64,000 nucleotides of DNA, taken from assembly GCA_020881915.1 (NCBI GenBank), contig JAJFPB010000005.1, positions 3,596,001 to 3,660,000 of the forward strand, read 5' to 3'. Both the position numbers and the translations under genes were made by a program. The notes under the pieces were generated by a model. That model worked only from the letters and a program-made list of their open reading frames with translations. It was not told where the DNA came from and searched no databases. Origin of the DNA: Paramyrothecium sp. XJ0827 (lineage: Eukaryota > Ascomycota > Sordariomycetes > Hypocreales > Stachybotryaceae). The stretch's first letter is position 1, and every line of letters begins with the position of its first letter. Below, one piece after another: positions 48,443-64,000 of the stretch.

Positions 48443-49479
48443 ATAAAAATAATATAATATTATTACTTATAGTAACTTCTACTTATAGCTCCTATTATAT
48501 CTTAAGGCCCTTAATACTACTATTTAATTCTTTTATTACTTTAAGTAGCTCTTATATTATTATTACTATATTTAAAAAAGTACTTTTTATTCTCCTTAGT
48601 TAATAACTTTATAAGAAGAAGCCATATTCTCTTAGGCTCTAATTTTAGTAGTAGTAAATATAGTTAAAGATATAAAGAGATATTATCTAGAGAACTCCTA
48701 GATATAGTTCTTAATAGTATTATTTAATTATGTAAGGAGGAGTAGAGAAGAGCTAATTAAGTTACTGGGGTAGCTATAATATAGCTACTAGTAGGTCTTA
48801 TTTTAGTTTTAGCTTATCTAGTACTATAATCCCAGGGGCTTAATTACCCTGTAATATTTTTTTACTTAAGTAATATTACTTATTAAATATTATATTAGAT
48901 TTAATAAAAATATCTTAATAAATATTAAGATTATAAGATATACTTCTTATTTTAGTATTTTTAGTAAAATCTAAAATTTAAAGAAGATTTTAATAATAAT
49001 AAGGGAAATAATAATAAGGGAAATAATAATAAGGGAAATAAGTGGATTTCTATATTATTATTCTTAAAATAATTTAATTTAACTTTATTAAAAGTAAATA
49101 ATATATATTATTATAGAACTTTAGTATAAATTTTAACTTAATTACTAGTATTATTATAGCTACCTTATAGCTATAAGACCTTATTAATATAATAATAATA
49201 TTTTAATATCTTTATTTAGTTTTAATAAAAATATAATATTTTTCTTAAAATAATTTATTATATTTATATTCTTATTTAATATTCTTAACTTAAGATTATT
49301 TAAATAGATTTTCTTAATCTCTTAATAATAATATTAAAAATAAAACTAAAATTAATAATATTAAGTTCTATAATAATATATTATTTACTTTTTATTAGGC
49401 TTAGGAAAATAAGTTAATAAGTTAATAAGCTAATTTATTTCCTAAGCCTTAATAATATTATATATATAAATCTTTTAAA
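48443..49479. other. AT-rich sequence with family A fragments and a 15-bp tandem
   Basis: Bases 48,890-49,330 resemble the family A interior. A tandem of about three gggaaataataataa units lies at 49,003-49,047. A tiny 54-base palindromic piece with TAGGCTTAGGAAAATAAG and CCTAAGCCT ends (49,396-49,449) looks like a shrunken MITE. The rest is unassigned. Confidence 0.45.
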
Positions 49480-50263
49480 GTTTATTAAAGCCTATATAAT
49501 AGTTAGCTATATATATATATATATATTATTTTAATATATATATATAATAGTAAATAATAAAATAAAATAAATAACTTACTTATAAGCTTATAATATAAAG
49601 TAAAATTACTATATAGAAAAATAGTAATAATTCCTAAATAGGAAGCTCCTATATTTAAAGACTATATATTAAATATAAAGGTAAATACCCTATTAGTTTA
49701 AATATTATCTTTAAATTAGTTATTTAGGGCCCTAAGGCCTTTTTTTAAGGTATTAGATAATAATAATTATATTTTCTTCCCATTAGTAATAGGGGCCTTA
49801 CTAAATTATATAATATATATATTAGCTTATATATAATAATATAAATAATTAAGTAATAATATTAATTTAATAAAATACTTACTTACTTATTTTAATAGGA
49901 TAATAGGCTTTTAAAAGCTAGGGAATTTATTATATTAAAAGAGATATTATTTTCTCTAAAGAAATTTTAATACCTTATTAAGGGCCCTCTTTTTAGAAAA
50001 TTGATTTTTGATTTACTATAGCTATAATATCCATAGAGCATTTACTAAAGGTTTAAGGTATTATAGAGCTTATAGTAGTTAAGCTTAAATAGTTGGCTTC
50101 TATATTAAAGTAGTATATATATATATATTATATATATTATATAGAAAATAAAGAAAATAGGGAAAATAGGGAAAATAGAATATAACTTACTTCTTTTTCT
50201 AATTAATTCTGATTTTTTATTATAGGTAATTTTAAGGTAATTATTTTAATAATGCCTTACTAG
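49480..50263 (-). pseudogene. hAT transposase fragment (third copy)
   Basis: Matches 53,290-54,130 of the hAT copy to its right, for example the segment ending agggccctaaggcctttt, but is more AT-shifted. It covers the region from before the BED-finger exon into the middle of the transposase and stops at 50263, where the next element's end begins. Confidence 0.65.
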
Positions 50264-50496
50264 CAGGCTTAGGAAACTGGTTAACCAATTAACTAATAAC
50301 CTATAATTGGTTAACCAATTATTGGTTAACCAAATATAAGTTAACTAATAATTGGTTAATTAATTCTATTATATTATATTATATTATATATATATATAGA
50401 TATTATAGTTATATATAGTACTTTTAAAATTAGATAATTCCTTAAGCTCTAATTTGACCTAAACTGCAATTTAGTCTAAATAGCTATATATCTAGC

Positions 50497-50756
50497 CAGG
50501 CTTGGGAAGGTAGTTAACTACTAACTACTTTGTAGTTAGTAAAGAATTAATTTTAATTAATTTTATTATTTAATTAAAACCTTTTTATTAAATATAATAA
50601 TATAAAATATAGTATTAGGTCCCTTATCTTATAAATATACTTTAAGAAAAAAGTTAAAATTAATTTCCTTAATAGTTAATTTAATAATTATTATTTTATT
50701 TATTTTATAGTTACTAACTACTTTGTAGTTAGTAGTTAACTACTTTCCCAAGCCTG
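50497..50756. mobile_element. hAT-like MITE with duplication TATCTAGC
   Basis: Begins CAGGCTTGGGAAGGTAG and ends ACTTTCCCAAGCCTG; flanked by TATCTAGC at 50489-50496 and 50757-50764. Both arms carry TAGTTAACTACTAACTAC, giving an almost palindromic outline. It interrupts a subterminal unit of hAT copy 1. Confidence 0.93.
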
Positions 50757-51206
50757 TATCTAGCTATATAAAGTGTATATAGGTCTATAAATATATATAT
50801 ATATATATTATATAATTATAATATATATACTATTTTCTAAATATATATATATATATATATTACAGCTATATATAGTACTTGTGAAATTAGATAATTCCTT
50901 AAGCTCTAATTCGCTCTAAACTGCAATTTAGTCTAAAAAGCTATATATCTAGCTATATATAATATATATAGGTCTATAAATATTTCTATAAATCTTTTAT
51001 ATAATTATAATATATATACTACTTTTGAAATATATATATATATTTCCTATAGCGAGTTATAGTATTTTTGAAATTAGATAATTCCTTAGGCTCTAGTTCG
51101 CTCTAAATTACACTTTAGTTTAAATAGCTATATAACTCGCTATATAAAATATAGAATAATATTAGGAAAATACTATAATAATAAGGCATATAAAAACTAT
51201 ATAATA

Positions 51207-54608
<3,402 letters not shown>

Positions 54609-55857
54609 ATTGGATATATATATATAATAGATATATATATAAAAATAGGGTAGTTATAATAGATAGATAGTAGTAGAGTAAATAGATAGTTACTTGGTAA
54701 AGAAGAATAGGATTTTTAGAGAGGAATTAAGTCTTCCTTTATAGAAATCTTCTTCCGACTATTTCCTAGGAATTCCTTTCTCTTCTAGAATCAAAGATTT
54801 CCTATTTCTAAGTATTAGAAATCAATTCCTTCCTATTTTATCTACCTGCATTTTCAGCTGCCTTAGTATTAATAAGGAATTTAGAATTATCCTATAGTAG
54901 GTCGTATAGTTATCATAGCTAATGCGGGCACCAATAAAAGTCCCTGTAGTAAATGCAGCTAGTTATGTAGCTAAAACCGGATATTGGCCGAATGTAGATC
55001 TTTTCCTAATTAGGAAATTATATATATATTTATAGAGCTTTATTTTTATATATATTTATATAGATTTTTATATATTTATAGCTAAATATTAGCTAATTCT
55101 ATAGCTATTTAAACTAAAGTACAGTTTAGAGCGAATTAGAGCTCAAGATATTATCTAATTTTAAAAGTACTATATATAGCTATATTATATATATATATAT
55201 ATATTAGAATGAGTTATATATATTATAACTATATATAGGATTTATATAAATATTTTTAGACCTATATATATTTTCTATAGCTAGTTATATAGCTATTTAA
55301 ACTAAAGTACAGTTTAGAGCGAATTAGAGCTTAAGGAATTATCTAATTTTAAAAGTGCTATATATATCTATACTATATATATATATATATATATTAAAAA
55401 TATTATATATATTATAATTATATATAAAATTTATATAAATATTTATAGATCTATATATATTTTCTATAGCGAGTTATATAGCTATTTAAATTAAAGTATA
55501 ATTTAAAGTAAATTAGAGCATAAGGCATTATAAGATATTAGAAGCCTTATATATAGCTATAATATATATATATATATATATTTAATAGTATATATACTAT
55601 TAAATATATATTTATAATATATATAAATATTAATAGGATTATAAATATATTCTATAATTATTTATATAAGAAAATAGAAATATATTTAATATAATCCAGG
55701 TTATTAGGTTAACCTAAAACCTATTTCAGGTTAACCTATTTTAAGTTAACCTATTTTAGGTTAACCTATTTCAGGTGAATCTATTTTAGGTTAAACCTAT
55801 TTCAGGTTAACCTAAAATAGGTTATAGGTTAATAGGTTAACCTGTTTCCCAAGCCTG

Positions 55858-56081
55858 CTAGAACCTTAGATATAGTAATAATAAAATTAATAATAAAGAT
55901 ATCTATAATATAATATACTATAAGTACTTATAAGACTTAAGCCATCTATTCTAATAGGAACTTAATAGAGCTATTAAGATATTACTATACTACTAAGGTC
56001 TATACTTGTGGCTATAGCTATAGCAATGCCAGTAGCAAAGCCAAAGTTAATAATATAAGTTCTGCAGCAATATATATTACC
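55858..56081 (-). repeat. Family A reverse copy, left part (split by hAT copy 2)
   Basis: Begins ctagaaccttagatatag, as in the interior of other reverse copies, and continues at 61361 after the transposon; the break repeats ATATTACC on both sides. Confidence 0.85.
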
Positions 56082-56980
56082 CAGGCTTGGGAAGAGTAGT
56101 TAACTATTTGTAGTTAACTACTAACTATTTGTGGTTAACTACTAACTATAATGTAGTTAACTACAAATAGTTAACTATTTTTAACTATTAACTACTAACT
56201 ACAATGTAGTTAACTACAAAATAATTAACTATTTTATAGTTAACTACAATTAACTACTAACTACATTGTAGTTAACTACAAAATAGTTAACTATATTATA
56301 GTTAGTAGTTAATTATATTATAGTTAGTAGTTAACTATAAAATATTAAATTATATTATATATATATATATATAATAAATACTATATATAACTATAATAGC
56401 TATATAAGATATATTAATAGTTTATAAAAATTATATATATATACCTTATATAATTATAGCTTATAATATAGCTACTAGATCTATATATCTTATTATTAGC
56501 TACTAATATAGAATTTCCTAACTCTTATAATTACTTAGGAGCTAAGTAGCTCTAAAAGAGATCTTATTTTATATATAGTTATAATAGCTATATAAGGCAC
56601 TATAAATATCTATAAAAATTATATATAAATATTATATATAATTATAATATATAATAATCTTACTAAACCTATATATCTTCTTACTAGCTACTAATATAGA
56701 ATTTCCTAAATCTTATAATTCCTTATAAGCTAACTAGCTCTAAAAGAGGTTCTATTTTATATATAGCTATATAAGCTATATAAGGTACTATAAATATAAA
56801 TAAAAATTCTATATAAATACTAGACCTATATATTTTACTACTAGCTACTAATATAGAGTTTTCTAACTCTTATAATTACTTAGAAGCTAACTAGCTTTAG
56901 AAGAGATACTATTTTATATATAGCTATAAAAGCAATATAAAGTACTATAAATATCTATAAAAATCCTATATAAAATAATA

Positions 56981-59900
56981 CTAAGATTCTTTAGAAAAGT
57001 CCTTATTTAATTCCTCAAAATCCCTATATTTCCAACTCTTTAGTAATATAATTTCCCTAACTATTTCTGAATATAGCTGAGATCTCTGCTTAGTAATAAT
57101 ATTATTACTAGTAGAAAAAGTAGCCTCTATAGTAGCTGAAGTAGCTGGAATAGCTAGATATTGCCTAGCTAATAAGGATAAAATTGGAAATTGCTTAGTA
57201 TATAACTTCCACCAATCTAATATATCGGTCTATTATAATATTAGTAAATAATAATAAGATAATATATATATATATATAATAGTAATAAAATAACTTATAT
57301 CCTTAGGAATATATTCGCCTTTTAAATAAGACGATAATTCATTATCAGCAGCTGTATTATCAATATATAAGTCATCGTCTGAGGTATTTGAAGAGGCTTT
57401 AGCCGATAAAGGCCTAGTAATATCATCCCCTAATTCATCGAAGGATATAGTAGCATTAGGGGCCCTATTAGGCCCTTTAAGCCTATAGATAATATTAGTG
57501 TTAGATATCTATAGCTATATATATATAGCTATTAGCTAAGGACTAGGGAATTTACTTACTTATTATATTTAGCCGTAATTAGCTTTATAATATCCGATTT
57601 AATATTTGAATAGTGAGCTAAGAGGCCAGGCTCTATAAAATGCCGTAATCGATGCCGGGGATCTAATACAAGGGCTATTAAATAGGCCTTATAACTAGCT
57701 AGGCCCCTAAGGCCCCTAGTAAGCTTATTAGGGAAATATTTCTCTAGTTTATCTAGGCCCTTAGTAATAGAAGACCCTAGATAACTATAAAAATTCCCCT
57801 ATATATAAGTTAGTAAATTATATATATATATAAATCAGGCTTGGGAAGGTTGGTTAACCAATAATTGGTTAACCAAAAATAAATCAGGTTAACCAATATT
57901 TGGTTAACTTATTTTTGGTTAACCTATATTTGGTTAACCAACCTTCCCAAGCCTGCTAGCATAGCTAGTATATTTAATCTGATATTTATTTAAATCCTTA
58001 TATAGTCGATATATATATAAGAGACTTTTAGGAAGTGTTATATATAGCTGACCCTGTAGCTGAATTGAAGGCCTTAGGAAGACCTTAAATAGGGTTGCTA
58101 GGGCCTCAGTTTTAGCCCAATTAAGCTCTGATAGGAAGATATTTTTAAATTCCTTATTAGCTGTATTCCTAGCTATATAGGAAAGGGGCTCTTTTAATTT
58201 AATAGTTGCCTCAAGCATATAAAAAGTCAAATTCCAATGGGTTATAGTATCTAGATATATAATAGTTAGTTATATATATATATATATATAAATATATATA
58301 ATAGCAAAAATAATAGAAAATAATATAATATAACTAACCTATAGGAATTTGATGTTTTTCTGTAGCTAAGGTACTAGAGGCCTTATATTTTGTAATTGCC
58401 TTATCTAATAGCTTTTGATTCTTATTAGTATATTTAATTAATGAGGAAATTCGACGAATTCGATTTATTAGACCTATATTATATATATATTAGTATTAGA
58501 TATATATAACTATATATATAGCTATTATAGTAGCTATATATATATAAAGGAGGGGAATTACAGTACTTACTTCCAAATTCAGTATTTTGACCTTCTAAAT
58601 CGGGTCTAGCTGCCTTGGCATTTCTATCTATAGAATCCATATTTGAATGAATATATATAGATAAATTAGATGCCTCGGAATCGGATAATAGAAAATCCAA
58701 TAATATATCTTGCACTACTAAATTAATAATATGTGCTATATATCGAATATTGGCTTGAAAAGCTGAATTAGGGCCTAGATTTAACTTATAAGCCCCTATA
58801 AAGGTATTATTATTAGAGGCATTATCTCTAGTAATACTATTATATAGTTAGTTATATATAAATAATACTAATAAATAGATATATATATATATATATAGTA
58901 ATATAGGGTATTTACCTTGAGATAGTATATTGTGTAATACTAGGGTATTCCTTTAGGGCCTCTAGGAATTCCTTATATATATTAAGGCCTGTATGAGCCT
59001 CTTGTAATTTATTGAAGCCTATATAATATATAATAATTAGTAATAATATTAATAATAATATATATATATATATTATAAAATTAGAAAAATAGAAATAACT
59101 TACTAATAAGCTTATATTTTAGGGAAAAATTACTATCTAGGAAAATAGCAATAATTCCTAGGTAGGAGGCCCCTATATTAGAAGACCATATATCGAATGT
59201 AAGGGAAAAAGTGCCCCCTGTTCGAATATTATCTTCAAATTAGCTATTTATAGCTATAAGACCTAATTTAAAGGTCTCTGCTAATAATAGCCGTATTTTC
59301 TTCCTATTTATAATAGGGGCCTCACTAAATAGATATATATATATTAGCTTATATATAATAAACTAAGTAAATAAGAATAATTATAGTAGTATAGGGAATA
59401 TAGGGTAGTAACTTAAAAGGAATTATATATAGGGAAGTAAATATATAATTACTATAAAAATCCTTACTTACCTATTATAATAGGATAATAGGCTTTAAAA
59501 AGCCGGCGAATCTATAATATTAAAAGAGATGTTATTCTCTATTAGGAAATTTAGGACCTTATAAAGGGCTTCCTTTTCTGAAAATTGATTAGCTATAGCT
59601 ATAAGGCCCCTAGAGCGTTTACTAGGGGTCTGAGGCGTATAAGAGCTAGTAGCTATAGGGCTTGAAAATTCGGCTTCTATATTATATTAAATTAGTATAA
59701 TATAAAATAATAATAATAATATATATATATATATATATATAATAAGATAATAACTTACTTCTTTTTCTAGTAGATTCCGATTGCTTATTAAAGGCAATTT
59801 TAGAGTGCCTTTTTTTATAGTGCCTAGCTAGGTTCGATTGGGCACTTCTAAGCTTACTAGCTTTATAAGTAGCCTTAAATTCGCATCTATATATATATAT

Positions 59901-60295
59901 ATATATATATTAGTATATATTATATATAATAACTAGTAATAAGTAAATAATAGAACTTATATAGTATATTTATATTGAATTTCCCGTTCTAAAGAATCCT
60001 TATAAGGTAATAAGGTTCTAGTAAATAGGTTATTTATAAATATATAAGCCATTGTAGGCCCTAGTTGAAATTTAGGGTTGAAATAAGTAGCTATAGAGCT
60101 ACTAGCGGCATCCGAGCTTCTAATAGATTCTGAGGGCCTATTAGAGGCCTCTTCTAAATCTATAGTAGAATTATAATCTACTATAGATATATTAGAGGCC
60201 TCTATAGCATCTGTAGGCAGCTGGGTATTAGGTAGGGAAATAGGGGAGCCCTGAGAGGCACTAAGAGGCTCTATATTGTCCGAATAGTTAGATAT
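56981..60295 (-). pseudogene. hAT transposase pseudogene, copy 2
   Basis: The expected start codon is ATA (60293-60295) where copy 1 has ATG. The BED finger keeps its first Cys (CEFKATYKA, then NLARHYKKRH). Further on come TRDNASNNNTF, HIINLVVQDIL (with RC changed to RY), THWNLTFYMLEATIKLKEP and an open C-terminal dimerisation segment (DILDWWKLYTKQFPILSLL, then PATSATIEATFSTS and QRSQLY). The frame ends at 56981. A small MITE sits in an intron or flanking stretch at 57836-57955. The preserved C-terminus suggests it is less damaged than copy 1, but it lacks its start. Confidence 0.85.
57836..57955. mobile_element. 120-bp hAT-like MITE, GGTTAACCAA type, nested in hAT copy 2
   Basis: Begins CAGGCTTGGGAAGGTTGG and ends CCAACCTTCCCAAGCCTG. 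It is the same subfamily and size as 40259-40377. The flanks (ATATAAAT and CTAGCATA) do not match, so one side may have been lost. Confidence 0.85.
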
Positions 60296-61360
60296 TATAA
60301 ATAGATATATATATATATATAATATATATATAAAAAGGGTAGTTATAATAGATAGATAGTAGTAGATAGGTTACTAGATAATTCTATAGTAAAGATAGAA
60401 TTTTAGGGGAGGAAATAGAGGTTCTTTTATAGAAATTAACCTCCTACTAATTCCTAGAGATTCTTTTCTCTTCTAAAATCCAAGTTTCCCTATTTCTAAG
60501 TATTTTTAAGTATTAAAAATCAATTCCTAAGTATTAGAAATTAATCCCTATTAAATAGGAAGGGATTTATAGGTTATATAACTGCCTATAGCCGGTAATT
60601 GAATTTTATAGTAGGAAATCTATTTGCTGGCCTTGGCAGCTGAAAATTCCCTACTATTATTATAGGTATTATAGTCGGAAATTACCTGAGCCTGTAGATC
60701 CTTTCCTAACTAGGAAAAAGTATATATTAAGATATATAATAAGTATATTATTAGTATGTAGATTATTTCCTAATTAGGAAATTATATATATTATTAAAAT
60801 ATAAACTATATTATAGTATAGGATTATTTTTCTATATTTTTCTATATTTTATATATAATATTATAGCTTATATTAGGTCCTAGTATCTCTTAAGCTCTAA
60901 TTCCTTACTTTAGTAACTTTTAGAGATTTCTATATTAAATATATATATTCTAGGGTCTAGGGTATTTAATATAAGCTTTATAAAGTACTATATAGTAAAT
61001 AACTATATTATATAAATATATAATATTTTATAGATCTATAAATAATTTCTATATTATATAATAATAAATAATAAATTTTAATATAGAGAAATTTTAATAA
61101 TATTATAATTATATATTAGTAATTAATTATAATATAATTATATATAATATATATAATTATATTTTATATATAACTTATTATAATTAGTAGTTAATAGTAG
61201 TTAACTACAATATAGTTAACTACATTGTAGTTAGTAGTTATTTATAGTTAACTACATTATAGTTAGTAGTTATTTGTAGTTAACTATATTGTAGTTAACT
61301 ATTTTGTAGTTAACTATATTGTAGTTAAATAGTTAATAGTTAACTACATTCCCATGCCTG

Positions 61361-62087
61361 ATATTACCTAGTCTCAACAAAGTTAAATTAAATTACTTAA
61401 AGGATAGTAGTATAAAAATCTACTTATGCCCTTATTGCAGCCGAAATCTCTATTTATTACTAATACTAATACCAGAAGAGACCTACTATAATAACTAATC
61501 CTTAAGATATCTCTTAAGAAGCCAGAATCTTTGAAGCCTATAGGTAAGGACCCTTAAAGACCATAAGTATTTTTATATACTAACTAAATTAATATATAGA
61601 AGCCTAAGTTATAGCTAAAGGAGATATTAAAAATAGCTTAATTATTCGTAAGATCTAGTAACTAAAGAAAAGTACTATAGATCTAGCTAAGAGATAGGAA
61701 CTAGGCTATATCTAAGATATAGCTAATTAATATAAGGGAAAGAGACCTAATAAGACTTAGAGGAAGAAATTTAATAGTATAAAGAAGAGATTAGAAAATG
61801 TATAAGATAAACTAAAGCTCTTGCTATTATAGGAGATAGTTAGGTAAATCTAACTTATTCTAATTAATAATATCTATTCCCTAAGAAGCTTACTACAAGA
61901 TTAGCTATTCTACTTAATCCTACTTGTAGCTATAAAGATATATAAATAAAGTTCTTGTTATATAATGATATGTGTTGCCTGAAGTCTATATAAGCCGCCG
62001 TGGGCAGCCAACCTGATCACGTTACCTATCATGTGACCTCAGTAATAGTAGTAATAATAGATCTTTTATTCTTAGTACCCAGGAGGA
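61361..62087 (-). repeat. Family A reverse copy, right part
   Basis: Continues the copy broken at 56081 and ends CTTAGTACCCAGGAGGA. The last 100 bases keep unusual G/C (GCCGCCGTGGGCAGCCAACC, then CACGTTACC), giving the least mutated form of this end. Confidence 0.8.
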
Positions 62088-64000
62088 AGGGCTATTATTA
62101 TATTATAATTTAAGTCCCTAGAACTAAGTAGGAAGTTAGATATATAATATAAAATAGTAAGCTACTTATAAAAAATAAAATATAGGCCCTTATATATAAA
62201 TATACTATCCTTAATTATTATTACTAATAAGTATTCCCTTAGCTAAAATAAAATCTTTATATATTTAGTATTATTAATATAATTTATAATATTATTATTA
62301 TAGAGATCTATTATAATAGCTATTTTTAAAAAATAATAAATAATATTAAATCTATAGAACTAGAAATATTATTAAGTATATTATTATTTTTATAAAGGAT
62401 TATTTCTTATTATTATTTATATATAGAAAATAAAATAATATATTAAGTAATATATTAAAATAACCTAGTATATAAATAATCTAAAGATAGTACTATAATA
62501 AGAAGTTACTTATAGCTATAAAGTAATTATTTATTTTAATAATATTAAATATTAATATTAATTATTATTATATAATAAAGTCTATTACTAAGTAATTTAT
62601 AAGGATTATAGTCTTAGAGATAGTATTATAAAATAAAGACCTATTCTTTTAAATAATTTATATTAAGTATATAACTTCTAGCTTTATTAAATAATTTTTA
62701 TTAGACTTAGTAATTTACTTTAGAAGCCTATATAATTAATAAGAATTTTATTAATTAATTTTATTAATTATTAAGAAATAAAATTTCTATAGTAATAAAA
62801 TAAAATTATATTAAAGTCTTATTTCTTTAATATATTTATTTTTATAAAAATTATTAGTTATTATTAAAGTATATAAAGTTAAATTTAAGATATATCTTTA
62901 AATTCTTTTATATTAACTTAAAAGCTTTTTTTATTAAGTTATATTCTTATTTATTACTACTTACTTAATATATACTTAATATTCTACTTTTATAGTAATA
63001 TAGTTTTACTTTTATTTAGTTATAAAGATTTTTTTTTATAAGAAACTATATTTTTTAAGTATAAAATAAAATAAAGTTATATATTAGTTTATATTATTAT
63101 AATATATTTCTAAGTATTTAAGAATTAATAAAAAGAACTATTTTATTAATATATTTATATATTTTCTTAGTTAATAATAATTTCTTTTATTTATATAAGA
63201 ACTAAGAAAAAGAACTAAGTAATAACTAATAAAGAATTTATTAGAGCTAAAACTAAAATTAAGTTACTTAAATAACTTAAAAATAGGCCTTAGATATTAA
63301 ATATAATCCTTAAATAAAAAAAAGAAAATTATAATATTATTAATATAAATATAAATATATAACTTATAGGACTAAAGTTAATAATTAATTTATTATTATA
63401 TATAAATAAGTAAGTTTCTAAAATCTATAAAAATAATTAACTTACTTAAGTTCTCTATAGATAATAATTATAAATTATTACCTATAATTTAATTTAATAA
63501 GAAACTAATAAAAGAAGAATTTTATATTAATAATAGTAATTAACTTAGAACTAAATAATAAGTAAATAAGATCTTCTTACTATAGTAGGGAATAGATATC
63601 TAGTATAATTATATTATATATTATTCTTCTTATTTAATTTCTTAAGCTACTAATATAGCTTAATAAATTATTATAGCTTAGTAAGCTCTATTTATAAATA
63701 AATATTAAAATAGTTATAGATCTAGTTTATTAAAGTCTTATTAATTAAAATATTATATATCTTTAATAGTTATATTATTATTATTATAATTTTTCTAATA
63801 AAGTCTACTACTTATAATAAAAACCTATAAACTAAAAATTATTAAGTTCCTTCTATACTTTATTTATATTTATTTAAAATCTCTTAAGTACTTTAATTTA
63901 ATATTTTTAGTAATAAATTATACTTATACTTTTTCTTAAACTTATTAAATAATTAACTATAATATTATTTAAGTACTTCTTTATAAAGAAGAAGAACTAT
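62088..64000. other. AT-rich sequence without a recognisable element
   Basis: About 1.9 kb to the window end with the same extreme composition. No terminal repeats, hAT motif, family A end or open frame of note were seen. Confidence 0.5.

Larger units (their letters stand above)
56082..61360 (-). mobile_element. Full-length hAT transposon, copy 2, with 8-bp duplication ATATTACC
   Basis: A 5,279-base element from CAGGCTTGGGAAGAGTAG to CATTCCCATGCCTG, flanked by ATATTACC at 56074-56081 and 61361-61368. Both ends are packed with TAGTTAACTACA-type repeats. It interrupts a family A copy, so it came later. An 8-base duplication plus a transposase with a hAT dimerisation domain places it in the hAT superfamily. 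Confidence 0.93.

Noticed and set aside
63000..64000. Telomere or subtelomeric satellite
   Set aside because: No TTAGGG/CCCTAA runs or tandem satellites are present.

Overview
The window comes from a filamentous ascomycete. Genes carry short spliceosomal introns (GTRNGN donors, CTAAC/CTGAC branch sites, YAG ends), and the gene set (Rsc8/Swi3, a carnitine acetyltransferase ending in a peroxisomal AKL signal, CAP/Srv2, Mak32-like kinase, Mcm3, Exo70) is that of a Sordariomycete, perhaps Hypocreales; the order-level guess is inference. The genome is sharply bipartite: bases 1 to about 28,640 are a gene-bearing, GC-balanced block, and from there to base 64,000 is an extremely AT-rich block with no intact host gene, built of nested, transition-mutated transposons. 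This is what repeat-induced point mutation (RIP) leaves behind.

Gene block, left to right: the 3' part of a SWI/SNF-RSC subunit (1-1163, +); carnitine acetyltransferase (2622-4718, +, two introns, with an upstream ATG that could give a mitochondrial isoform); adenylyl cyclase-associated protein (5172-7015, -, four introns); Mak32-like PfkB kinase (8185-9635, +, one intron); MCM3 (9845-12660, -, two introns); EXO70 (13459-15419, +, one intron); a 1,225-residue multidomain RNA-end protein (16955-20746, -, two introns); a conserved fungal protein (21577-22587, -); a small hypothetical protein (23327-24029, -, one intron); and a secreted, probably GPI-anchored Cys-rich protein (26127-27317, -), the last gene before the AT-rich block. 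Apart from the RNA-end protein and the last three genes these are housekeeping functions (chromatin, acetyl transport, actin, replication, exocytosis) with no sign of being one pathway or cluster.

The most unusual host gene is 16955-20746: a 2H phosphoesterase, an endonuclease/exonuclease/phosphatase (EEP)-like domain, a poly(A)-polymerase-type nucleotidyltransferase with its central domain, and a C-terminal MJ1316 (former DUF504) RNA-end-recognition domain in one chain. The 2H and MJ1316 parts keep their motifs, while the EEP and nucleotidyltransferase parts lack expected metal-binding residues.

The AT-rich block (about 28,640-64,000) can be resolved into layers: (1) a dispersed directional repeat, here called family A, with one end TCCTCCTAGGTACTAAG, at ten or more places; (2) two long hAT transposons with BED finger, DNA-motif and dimerisation-domain remnants (50264-55857 and 56082-61360), plus fragments of at least two more; (3) many hAT-like MITEs with CAGGCTTGGGAA ends, GTTAAC-centred subterminal repeats and 8-bp target-site duplications, several nested in one another; (4) a tRNA-derived SINE-like insert with a 13-bp target duplication (47067-47450); and (5) other inverted-repeat elements. 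The two hAT copies differ by transition-type nonsense and start-codon losses. The block runs off the window end, so it may be a large isochore, a pericentromere or a subtelomere; no telomere repeat is seen.
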